Below the pieces are notes generated by a model. It had not been told where the DNA came from. It searched no databases and worked only from the letters and a program-made list of their open reading frames with translations. Below, in pieces: positions 46,501 through 53,954 of a stretch of DNA of 64,000 nucleotides. Source of the DNA: Bacteroidaceae bacterium (GTDB lineage Bacteria > Bacteroidota > Bacteroidia > Bacteroidales > Bacteroidaceae); contig JAFVTT010000009.1 in NCBI GenBank assembly GCA_017503065.1, positions 6,460 through 70,459 of the forward strand, given 5' to 3'. The position numbers and the translations under genes were made by a program. The stretch's first letter is position 1. Every line of letters begins with the position of its first letter.

Positions 46501-47648
46501 CAGGCGAGGATAACGTCTACTACCTGCAGAACAGACAGGCTGGCAAGATGATGGCGGCTGTGCTGAACGAGAAGGGCGGCGTTACCAACGTGGAGATGAC
46601 TGAGGCAGATCCCGACCTGGCCTGCACCGTGAAGGTGGAAGCACTGGGCGGAGGCAAGTTCGGCATCAGACCCAAGGACAACACATACCTGAACATGCAC
46701 AATCAGGGTTACATCACAGTATGGGGAAGCGCCGACGAGGGTTCGCAGTGGCAGATTCATGAATACGAGGTATTCGAAGAACTTACCGATGATAAGATGA
46801 ACGGACTGGTAAACCAGACTGAGAGGGTAATCAATGACGTATGTGACTACAGCATCACCGCTACCAAGTACAACCTGCAGTGCACCGATGCGTCACAGCC
46901 TGCATACATCTCTACAAACCAGCCTGCAAGCGACAGACCCAGCAACCAGATAGAGAAGGCAATAGACGGCAACAGGACAACATTCTTCATGAGCAACCGA
47001 ACCAACAACACAGCAACCGAACCCCATCACCTGAAGGTTGATCTGGGCGACGGAGTCTCTACACAATGCCTGAACTTCTATATGTACGGCCACAGCACAT
47101 GGAACTATGCTACCGCCATCAACGTATATGCAAGCAACACCAACACATCTTGGACAAAGGTTGCTTCCATCCAGGGAATGAAGGTTGCATATACCAGCGA
47201 CATGCTCAAGGCAAGTACAAAATACCGTTACTGGAGATTTGACGTTGTTGCCACAACCGGCAAATACACTGACAATTCGGACTACCCCTGGTTTACTGCA
47301 AAGGAATTCGAACTCTACGAGAACATCGAGAACATCGAGATGAAGCCCGGTTTCGAGAGCATCACAAAGACGATGATTATAAACTGCAAGACTGGCATTT
47401 CCGGTGTAGAAAGCGAGATGAGCAAGACATTCAGAACTATGCTCGGCGACTACATTGCATGGTCAAAACTGAATAGTTACTACAATAACCTGTACAACAA
47501 GGCTTCAGCAATCAACCCGACCGTGGACATCAACAACATAGAGGCTGACGGCAACGCCGACGGCACTATCTACGACCTCTCCGGCCGCAAGGTGAACAAG
47601 ACCGACAACGGCATCTACATCATCAACGGCAAGAAAGTTGTAAAGTAG
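43575..47648 (+). CDS. Secreted M60-like metallopeptidase with lectin-like and discoidin-like domains and T9SS sorting domain
   Basis: A protein of about 1,357 residues starting MKKKLLLSLMGFFICLTALAQ (signal peptide; an ATG two codons earlier is possible). Domains in order: ricin-like beta-trefoil (about 25-140), peptidase M60 region (about 170-720) with zinc motif HEHGHQMQ (His 529 and 533, catalytic Glu 530), helical linker, second beta-trefoil-like region (about 935-1075), discoidin-like domain (about 1110-1270; NQIEKAIDGNRTTFF, YRYWRFDVVATTG) and C-terminal sorting signal (GTIYDLSGRKV...GIYIINGKKVVK). M60-like enzymes of gut Bacteroidales cleave O-glycosylated mucins, and that is the likely role. 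It differs from the flanking giants in sequence but shares the export route, and it lies between paralogues B and D. All zinc-motif residues are intact. Confidence 0.88.
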   Translation: MKKKLLLSLMGFFICLTALAQTPTRGKYYRIVNARYNKVMKENWGAKTVTCNTLDEKDYTQIWQYTATGALQNVYTARYLQNQPNNSAIFNTGATAQTVTFTTHSDGHLGINTNGNCLHCDGSSNVVRWQDNTNEANHWTVQEVSLTAEEVKAAREEYKTLADMNSNSGKYSEILMTFFANELGTELKAEYAAMEDDALKATMLDAGLPAMLGDVAVKIKNQWWNDTDKSAYADANKYAKEFRVASYQPYSDANNWRQKMNTYSPSFMGNPTGIYAKNRDIIHVFVGNDIPEGATLYLTPVRNHGRIGARNEGTQLKKGYNAVIATTDSLMYFVNYVVNTIPTSGVNGKTQPIAKISDFPKLDIHIEGGQCVGYYQKPAESSAEEDAKFQYLSKNANNNMYFVVKGEATIFYFLKHTFTKTWPKTIWNSINWFDRLRYWEWGLVGLNKDVADGLLENGMEYSRSGHPFNIKGGDDFYPTYCNNPSMAIEGPAGKNPHATTFYTSYPGTGGVESSFNAERSDFDVWCAGHEHGHQMQGPYNLESCSESSVNLPSNVITHMTGYRLSRGWNFEQNYEYVAKQVPFGLRDISITMRMYYNLFLYYHTAGRKKDFYPTFVKSLREDPMDFSKDADYQHPEYGWAGHHRATKTWIHLYKKACDAAQEDLTEYFRLWGFFVPCDKVWFGDYSNYWVSLTQKEIDDAIAEVKAKGYPENLQIMFVEDRQIMRLRTDIWASKATGTQRYKPTNWGQWYTAEQLKAEYGDVGDVLTYIDGSANTSEYTYIQSGNKITLNGKGGVGFIVYDKDGNNSYMSNRYNFEIPAELASAGFTIKAINADGTTSEVANGADSASDAEKLAILKAAIEASKEMTNLEDATGKKVGYYSSEDLAALIGYVADANTAIANGNVANYISLANSINSEILRLQNADCMKKIIPNAIYHIACVRKVNGATRYLSATTADGFETKASNNNISRWAFVPTGEDNVYYLQNRQAGKMMAAVLNEKGGVTNVEMTEADPDLACTVKVEALGGGKFGIRPKDNTYLNMHNQGYITVWGSADEGSQWQIHEYEVFEELTDDKMNGLVNQTERVINDVCDYSITATKYNLQCTDASQPAYISTNQPASDRPSNQIEKAIDGNRTTFFMSNRTNNTATEPHHLKVDLGDGVSTQCLNFYMYGHSTWNYATAINVYASNTNTSWTKVASIQGMKVAYTSDMLKASTKYRYWRFDVVATTGKYTDNSDYPWFTAKEFELYENIENIEMKPGFESITKTMIINCKTGISGVESEMSKTFRTMLGDYIAWSKLNSYYNNLYNKASAINPTVDINNIEADGNADGTIYDLSGRKVNKTDNGIYIINGKKVVK

Positions 47649-47697
47649 TAAATAAGAGTACAGAGTACAGAGTACGGATAACAGATAATAGATAGAG

Positions 47698-47741
47698 AAG
47701 GTGAAAGGTGAGAGGGGAGTTCCCGTTTCCCCTTTCACCTT
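47698..47741 (+). terminator. Possible terminator of the M60-like gene
   Basis: An 11-bp stem AAGGTGAAAGG/CCTTTCACCTT (47698-47708, 47731-47741) followed by TCTATTTG, 50 bases after the stop. TACAGAG tandem units (47656-47675) lie in between. Confidence 0.45.
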
Positions 47742-47800
47742 TCTATTTGTAACATACACCCTCCGCTTCGCCCTACCCAACGTCATAATGGGGACAACCA

Positions 47801-47828
47801 GTAAGGATACGGCATGCCGTGACCTTAC
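47801..47828. repeat. Degenerate REP-like palindrome
   Basis: A 28-bp near-palindrome containing ACGGCATGCCGT flanked by GTAAGG/CCTTAC, related to the GGACACGGCATGCCGTGTCC element. It is followed by a shortened copy of the TTGATG.TGTCATCTGTACTC core. Otherwise 47742-47937 is gene-free. Confidence 0.65.
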
Positions 47829-47937
47829 AAGTTGATGATGTCATCTGTACTCTATCTCTGTCATCTTTAGCATTTCATATGCATGTTGTAAAACATTATG
47901 TCAAAGGAGGAATGCTGTGGTATTCATCCATTTTTAT

Positions 47938-47945
47938 TATCTTTG
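47938..47945 (+). promoter_or_regulatory. Promoter -7 element of giant gene D
   Basis: TATCTTTG, 89 bases before the start of D. The leader ends in AATTATTAACCAAAACAACA, the same sequence found before genes A and B. Confidence 0.6.
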
Positions 47946-48034
47946 CCTTGTACTATACGTGCATTACGCGCGCATAATCCCTAATAGAGAAAACCTAACC
48001 ATAACCAATTATTAACCAAAACAACAAAACACTT

Positions 48035-51000
48035 ATGAAAAAGATTACATCTTTTCTTGTAATGATGGTGTTATGCTGTGTCAGCGCCTTCGCCCAATTC
48101 GACGAAGCGTTAACTCCAGTTACTGCTCTCGAGCAACTGAGTGACGATGCAGTTTACACTATCCACAGTGAAAGAACCTTCCTGTTTTACAGCCCAGCCG
48201 TGCCCGGCCAGATTGCATCCGGTAACGGTAAAATAGTAGGTAATGTAAGTTGGAATCCCTTTGATGCCAACCAGCAGTTCAAAATCTATACTATTGAAGG
48301 CAAGTACTACCTCTACAGCCTTGGTGCAAAGATGTATGTCAACGATGGTGGCGCCTATGGCGAGAATCCTGTGACAGAATTCAAGATTATGACCTCCCTG
48401 AGCGAGGAATACCCCTGGTTCCTTGGTCTGGGTGACAAATTTCTGAACTCTCAGGGTACCGGTCAGACAGATGCAGGTATCGTGATAAACACCTGGGGTG
48501 CAAATCAGGCTACCCAGGAAGATGCCGGCAACCACTACAACATCTATGCAGTGGACATGAGCCAGTTTGACCCCTATCAGATGGCATTTGACGCCCTTAT
48601 CGAGGACTACAACACAATTACCTCCTACTCGGAAGGTGCTTTCATCGACGAGTTGAGAGAAGGCAAGAATGTAGGCACAAAGCATGGCAACTACCTTCCT
48701 GAGAACGTGGAGGCATTCCTGAGCATCCACGATATCATTGACAACCTGATGTACAAGATGGAGATGGAGGGCATAGAATCTGTACAGGCTCAGTATCCCA
48801 CCGTTGCCGACATTGAAAAGCTGAACGAGGACTACGTGAACGCCTACAACACCATGGTGCGGAACACTGTTCCTCTGGCAATAAGTGGCATCCAGCCTGG
48901 TTACTACACCTTCAACAGCTGTTTGTTCTGGTACACCACCAAGAAAGATACCGTTTGCTACACTCAGGTAGAAGCAGATTCTATCAATACAGAAAGCGGT
49001 CTGGTAGAGGGTGACGAGGGTTGGATCAACGCAGGTGACGTCAAGGAAGTTAAATCTTCTCAGATTCCTGCCCCCATCAAGTCTCTATACTCCGCTAGCG
49101 CCCAGGGCAACGATGGCGCGATGGCAGATTGGATGGCATGGGGTACCCAGAAGCCCAAGGCCGAGTTCCTGTGGAAAATTGAGGCCGTAGAGGGCAAACC
49201 CTATGAGTACCGCATGATCAACGTTGCCAACGGCAAGACCCACATCAGCATTGGTCAGAGTGGAAACTCTAAACTGGCACTCAACGACACTGCCACCGTT
49301 TGCTTCGACTGGAGAAGCGATGCCGAAGCTGTCAAGTATGCAGATGCCGAGGGCAACGAGGTGAACGACACCGTCGTTTCATTCAACATCCGCAGCTCAA
49401 AGCAGCCCGAGGGCAACTACAACTATCTGCACTGCGGCAACCACAGCAGTGGTGCCGGCACAGGTTCCTGGATTGTAGGTTGGGCCGACGGCGGTGCCAC
49501 ACGTTGGTACATGGTTCCCGTTGATGAAGCTACAGCAGAGGAGTGGATCAATGGTCCCGAAGCTCAGCTCCGTGCCATGATAGAGAAGGGCGACAGCATT
49601 GCTGCTGCATTCCCCGCACAGTTGGAGATTGCCAAGGATATGGTCGCTAATCTGGACACAACCGCCAATGTTGCCAATATCGAAACATTCAGCAGCCCCT
49701 ACCACTGCCCCGCAGAAGGCAACATGGAGCAGCTCTTCGACGGCATCTACAACAACACCGGCAATTTCTGGCATTCTAACTGGCAGAACGGCAATGACTA
49801 TGCCTACAGCACTACCAACGGAACAAACTACTTCGTGGTAGAAGACGTTGACAAAGCAATCAATGGCGGTCTGGCTATAATGGTTGCACGCCGTCCCGTT
49901 GCTAACGACCACCTGACTCAGCTTACCGTTTACGGTACCAACGATGCCTACAGTCCCGAAGACGACCTGGCCAACATCAAGGCCGGTGGCGAGGCCCTTT
50001 ACACATGGACCGAACTTGGTGTCCTGAACACTCCTTATGGTACAGGCAGTGAGTTCATCACTTCTAACGCCATCGAGTTTGAAGGTCAGTACCAGTACTA
50101 CAAGTTCGTGGCTACAGGTACAACCAACAACCGCGGTTACTTCCACATGGGCGAGTTCTGTCTGTATCCCGCCAAGATCAGCAAGCGTTACGAGACCACT
50201 CAGTACGATGCTCGCAAGGCACAGGCTGATGCTCTGGCCGCTGCCGTTGCCACATGGGAAGAGAAGGAATTTGCTGCCGACTCTCTCAAACTGCTCGAGG
50301 ACGAGACCTTCGCTGCCGCTTACAACGCCCTCGTTGCTGCCGGCGAGGCTTGGGGCAAGGTATTCGTTGATCCCGCTACTCTCCGCGAGGTGATTGCTGC
50401 CGCTCCCGCCGAAAACCTGTTCGTAACCGGTAACAATCCCGGCCAGTGGAAGGAAGGTGTAACAACTCCCGGTGCTACCGTTGCTGCCGCCGAGGCTTAC
50501 AACGCTTCCGGTGCCTATACTCCCGCAGAGTCTGAGGCTCACCTCGCCGCTATTGCCAAGGCTGAGGCCGACGTTTGGGCTGCCGCCAACAAGATTGAGA
50601 CCGGCAAGTGGTACCGCTTCAGCTTCGCTACTGAAGAAATGTACGACAAGTACGGTTGGGACAAGACCGGTTCCAAGGCTTCAGAAAACGCTGCCGGCAT
50701 CGTAACATCTCCCGCCCTCTGGGGCAAGACCATTGCCGTAGGTAAGGGTCTGGTTACATACGAGACTTACGAGAACGCAGAGGCTGCACGTGTTGACACT
50801 GCTACAGTACGTTCTATTGAGGCTACCGAGGAATGGTACGAGGGCGACAACCTTTGCTTCTTCGAGGATGCTGACTTCAGCGAGGGCGAGGATCTGTTCC
50901 AGTTCATCCAGGCTACCGATTCCTCTTACATGATCCAGAACAAGGCTACCGGCCTGTTCGTACGTGCCGGTCATCCCATGACTCTGAGTGCAGTTCCCAG

Positions 51001-51922
51001 CTACTTCAAGGCCAACCAGGCTATCGGTGCAGGTGGCAACTTGATTGCTTACACCGACGTACTGGGCAAGACCGACGGCAACCACGTTTACATGCACGGC
51101 GAGCGCTCTACCAACTACCTGACCAAGTGGGAGGCTAACACTGTTGGTTCTAACTCTATGATCTTCATCGAGGAGGCTGAGGCAGTTACCGAGGCTCCCG
51201 CTACCAATTACACCGCCAAGTTGTGGCCCGGCAAGGTTTACACCTACACCTATCCCGTTGACGTAACCGTTGCTGACGGTGCTACCGCTTACGGTGCAGA
51301 ATTGGTTCTCGCCGAGGAGGATACCGCCATCGTTCTGAAGGCTATCGAGGCTGAGACTATCAGCGCAGGTACTCCCTTCATCCTGATTGCTAACCTCGAG
51401 GGTGAATACAAGACTACCGCAGACCGTCTGAAGGAAATTGCTGCTGAGGTTCTCGCCGAGAAGGGCCAGTATGGTCTGAACGAGAAGCAGGAGGCCAACA
51501 ACAAGTTGAACGACGAGTACGCACTCGTTTCTATGGACCACGGCATGAAGGTTGACACTGTTGTTACAGAGTTGCTGAACCTGCGTGGTACTATGAAGGG
51601 CATTACCGTTGAGCGCGGAAAGGGTATCGTTGCAAACGAAAACACCTTCAAGTATGCTCGTCTCGACACCAACGTAAGCAGTTACAGCGCATGGATTGCC
51701 TTTGACTTCGAGCCCGATAGCGAGAGTGTAATATCCGGTCTGACCATCAACATCGAGGGTGGCATCGACACCGGTATCAGCGAGGTTCTCGACAAGGTTG
51801 CCAAGTCTGGTAACATCTACAACGCTGCAGGCCAGCTCGTAGGCAAGGGTAACATCAACACCGTGAACAGCCTGCCCGCAGGTATCTACATCGTGAACGG
51901 CGTCAAGGTTACCAAGAAGTAA
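48035..51922 (+). CDS. Giant secreted discoidin-containing T9SS cargo protein D
   Basis: A 1,295-residue paralogue of A and B. Signal peptide MKKITSFLVMMVLCCVSAFAQ is nearly the same, but the first about 165 mature residues (TALEQLSDDAVYTIHSERTFLFY...) are a different, ricin/beta-trefoil-like module. Homology to A and B begins around residue 185 (FDALIEDYNTITSYSEGAFIDELREGKNVG). The discoidin-like domain (about 542-720) is of the B type, while the segment LFVTGNNPGQWKEG...NASGAYTPAES matches A rather than B. The sorting domain (about 1241-1295) is the same as in A and B, whereas the 60 residues before it are divergent. No catalytic motif is seen. It uses the same leader, terminator and repeat element, so it belongs to one expanding surface-protein family. 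Confidence 0.85.
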   Translation: MKKITSFLVMMVLCCVSAFAQFDEALTPVTALEQLSDDAVYTIHSERTFLFYSPAVPGQIASGNGKIVGNVSWNPFDANQQFKIYTIEGKYYLYSLGAKMYVNDGGAYGENPVTEFKIMTSLSEEYPWFLGLGDKFLNSQGTGQTDAGIVINTWGANQATQEDAGNHYNIYAVDMSQFDPYQMAFDALIEDYNTITSYSEGAFIDELREGKNVGTKHGNYLPENVEAFLSIHDIIDNLMYKMEMEGIESVQAQYPTVADIEKLNEDYVNAYNTMVRNTVPLAISGIQPGYYTFNSCLFWYTTKKDTVCYTQVEADSINTESGLVEGDEGWINAGDVKEVKSSQIPAPIKSLYSASAQGNDGAMADWMAWGTQKPKAEFLWKIEAVEGKPYEYRMINVANGKTHISIGQSGNSKLALNDTATVCFDWRSDAEAVKYADAEGNEVNDTVVSFNIRSSKQPEGNYNYLHCGNHSSGAGTGSWIVGWADGGATRWYMVPVDEATAEEWINGPEAQLRAMIEKGDSIAAAFPAQLEIAKDMVANLDTTANVANIETFSSPYHCPAEGNMEQLFDGIYNNTGNFWHSNWQNGNDYAYSTTNGTNYFVVEDVDKAINGGLAIMVARRPVANDHLTQLTVYGTNDAYSPEDDLANIKAGGEALYTWTELGVLNTPYGTGSEFITSNAIEFEGQYQYYKFVATGTTNNRGYFHMGEFCLYPAKISKRYETTQYDARKAQADALAAAVATWEEKEFAADSLKLLEDETFAAAYNALVAAGEAWGKVFVDPATLREVIAAAPAENLFVTGNNPGQWKEGVTTPGATVAAAEAYNASGAYTPAESEAHLAAIAKAEADVWAAANKIETGKWYRFSFATEEMYDKYGWDKTGSKASENAAGIVTSPALWGKTIAVGKGLVTYETYENAEAARVDTATVRSIEATEEWYEGDNLCFFEDADFSEGEDLFQFIQATDSSYMIQNKATGLFVRAGHPMTLSAVPSYFKANQAIGAGGNLIAYTDVLGKTDGNHVYMHGERSTNYLTKWEANTVGSNSMIFIEEAEAVTEAPATNYTAKLWPGKVYTYTYPVDVTVADGATAYGAELVLAEEDTAIVLKAIEAETISAGTPFILIANLEGEYKTTADRLKEIAAEVLAEKGQYGLNEKQEANNKLNDEYALVSMDHGMKVDTVVTELLNLRGTMKGITVERGKGIVANENTFKYARLDTNVSSYSAWIAFDFEPDSESVISGLTINIEGGIDTGISEVLDKVAKSGNIYNAAGQLVGKGNINTVNSLPAGIYIVNGVKVTKK

Positions 51923-51960
51923 TTACTGATACATAAGGTCTATACCTTATACTATAACGA

Positions 51961-51992
51961 CCGCCCTGCCCCAAAAGGCTGGGCGGTTTTTT
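51961..51992 (+). terminator. Terminator of giant gene D
   Basis: Same module as after A and B, with one T-T mismatch in the 10-bp stem (CCGCCCTGCC against GGCTGGGCGG) and TTTTTTG after it. Confidence 0.85.
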
Positions 51993-52002
51993 GTTGCAGT
52001 AT

Positions 52003-52137
52003 TAGGTTTCTGGTTTCAGGTTTAAGGTTTCAGGTTTAAGGTTTCAGGTGTCCATCCGCCTTGTCCCTCCAAGTTGATGTTGTCATCTGTACTCTGTACT
52101 CTATTATCTGTACTCCATCCACTTTCTCCCCCTTTTA
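52003..52137. repeat. Composite repeat element, copy 4, right arm missing
   Basis: Forward heptamers (52003-52050), GTGTCCATCCGCC core and TGTACTC units as in copy 2, ending abruptly within CTTTCTCCCCC at about 52131. The palindrome and the inverted heptamer arm are absent. Confidence 0.75.
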
Positions 52138-52191
52138 AGCTCCCCACCTCCCTTTTCCGCATTCACATTTTCGTTTCTCGATTATTTTTAT

Positions 52192-52199
52192 TATCTTTG
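52192..52199 (+). promoter_or_regulatory. -7 element directly before the DUF6057-like gene
   Basis: TATCTTTG ends eight bases before the ATG at 52208, so the transcript would be nearly leaderless. Confidence 0.5.
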
Positions 52200-52207
52200 C
52201 CGTGATT

Positions 52208-53800
52208 ATGAAGCAAAAAAACACTCCAAAGATAAACAAGGCACCACAAACGGCAACAAAAGAGAAGAAACATCCTCTGCTGTTGCCCGTATTGCCTTTA
52301 TTATTCATAGCAACATACCTGTGGGCGGCATGGTACTTCGGTGATGTACTGCGCATGGCACGAGAACGAAGTTTCTGGGTTGCAAGCACAGAGCAGATGG
52401 AATTCCTGCTAAGTCAGGAATTCGGCGGACTGTGGTACGTGGGCAGACTGATGCTCTCCCTCTTCCGCTACCCCTGGATAGGCGCACTGCTCCCTGCAAC
52501 AATGATAACATGGGGCACTTGGTGCTTAGGCTACGGTATGAGACTGACAGCACGATGGAGATGGATTCAGTATCTGCCGGCTGGAGCATATTTGCTATGG
52601 ATGGCCTACGAGGGCGCAAATCTGTTCTTTGAACACGAGTCGGGCAAGATACTGGGAATACCCCTCTGTGCAACCATAATCCTGACGATATGGGCAATAA
52701 TGATTGCCAGTTTCTCCAGAAAGAAGTCACCTGCAATAATAACAATCCCCAAGGATGAGACAGCACTGCAGAACAGGCTGCAACTGCTGATGATCGTGAC
52801 AGTATTCGCCACACATGTTGTTGTAGACAAGGTATGGCGACCATACACCAGAGTTATAGCAAGCATGAACGTGAGCATGCTGAATAGCGACTGGCAGGGA
52901 ATGATGGAAACTGCACGCGAGAATGCAGACCTCTCCTATCGCCCCATTGCCGCAAACTATGCCATAGCCCTGGTGAATACGAACCAGATATGTGAACGTC
53001 TATACGACATACGTCTGGACTACGATCCCATGTTCATACACAACCGTAGCAGCGAAGGAATAGTCCAGGAGTTGTCACTGTATCAGGAGGACTGCGACTA
53101 TTATGCCGGTTTCATACAGACCTGCATACATCATGCCATGGAACGCATCACCATGATAGGCCCTAACATCCATTCCATGGAACTGCTGACGAAATGTGCC
53201 CTGATGACAGGAGAATGGGAGGTGGCGAAGAAATACCTGCGCATTCTGAAAGACGTTCCTTTTGAAAAGGAGTTCGTGGAGAAATACAGCGCATACGTAG
53301 GCAAGCCCGAGATTGTGAACGCTGACAAGGAGATGGCTTTTATACGCCAACTGGAACCTATACACGATTCCTTTGAGAACGAATACCAGCAACCAGTATT
53401 CCTTGGATACAATGCAGCACTGACCGAAGGACGCAGCAAGAATGCACTGATGAACTCGCTGGCGGTGTGCATGTACTCCAAGTCAATGCCCTCATTCATG
53501 ATGCGCACACAACCGCTGGAAGGCACAATGCCTCCAGAGAATGTGGCAGATGCCCTATGCCTGATGACGTCCAAGGACCCCGACATAATGAGACGCTTCC
53601 CCAGTCTACAGTTCAGACAACAGAAACTGGCCAACACACTTGGTGAAATGAAACCCTACATGAAGGACCGTCCTGGTTTCGCACGCGAACTGTTCCCGAA
53701 ATACAAGGGATATTACCCATACTACTACTTCTTCGGCAACCTGAAGGCAACACGAAAGACCCCGAAGAACGAAGGGTCAAGCACTGCGGGAGTGAATTAA
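52208..53800 (+). CDS. Integral membrane protein, DUF6057-like
   Basis: About 530 residues. A basic, Lys/Thr/Pro-rich N-terminus (MKQKNTPKINKAPQTATKEKKH) is followed by about five hydrophobic segments in residues 25-190 (LLLPVLPLLFIATYLWAAW; WIGALLPATMITWGTWCLGY; IQYLPAGAYLLWMAYEG; GIPLCATIILTIWAIMIA; LLMIVTVFATHVVV) and then a 320-residue soluble part rich in helices and Tyr/Met, resembling a tetratricopeptide-like domain. I recognise it only as the Bacteroidales DUF6057 type; function unknown. A GTG six bases upstream (52202) is an alternative start. It is followed after 154 bases by the CxxCH beta-propeller gene on the same strand, and the pair is probably functionally linked. Its stop codon is followed by a GGAGAGCGG tract. 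Confidence 0.7.
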   Translation: MKQKNTPKINKAPQTATKEKKHPLLLPVLPLLFIATYLWAAWYFGDVLRMARERSFWVASTEQMEFLLSQEFGGLWYVGRLMLSLFRYPWIGALLPATMITWGTWCLGYGMRLTARWRWIQYLPAGAYLLWMAYEGANLFFEHESGKILGIPLCATIILTIWAIMIASFSRKKSPAIITIPKDETALQNRLQLLMIVTVFATHVVVDKVWRPYTRVIASMNVSMLNSDWQGMMETARENADLSYRPIAANYAIALVNTNQICERLYDIRLDYDPMFIHNRSSEGIVQELSLYQEDCDYYAGFIQTCIHHAMERITMIGPNIHSMELLTKCALMTGEWEVAKKYLRILKDVPFEKEFVEKYSAYVGKPEIVNADKEMAFIRQLEPIHDSFENEYQQPVFLGYNAALTEGRSKNALMNSLAVCMYSKSMPSFMMRTQPLEGTMPPENVADALCLMTSKDPDIMRRFPSLQFRQQKLANTLGEMKPYMKDRPGFARELFPKYKGYYPYYYFFGNLKATRKTPKNEGSSTAGVN

Positions 53801-53860
53801 ACGGAGAGCGGTGAGCGGTGAGCGGAAAGCGGAAAACAATCAACCTACACAGGAAGCATG

Positions 53861-53885
53861 GTAGGGACACGGCATGCCGTGTCCG
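53861..53885. repeat. Single REP-like palindrome
   Basis: Identical over 25 bp to the left half of the doublet at 43236 (GTAGG then GACACGGCATGCCGTGTCCG). It sits in the spacer between the DUF6057-like gene and the CxxCH protein gene. Confidence 0.85.
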
Positions 53886-53954
53886 AAAAACAAGAGCAAA
53901 GCGGGATAAAAACCAAGAACCACCTTAAGGACCCCAAAGACCCCAAGAACTTCA

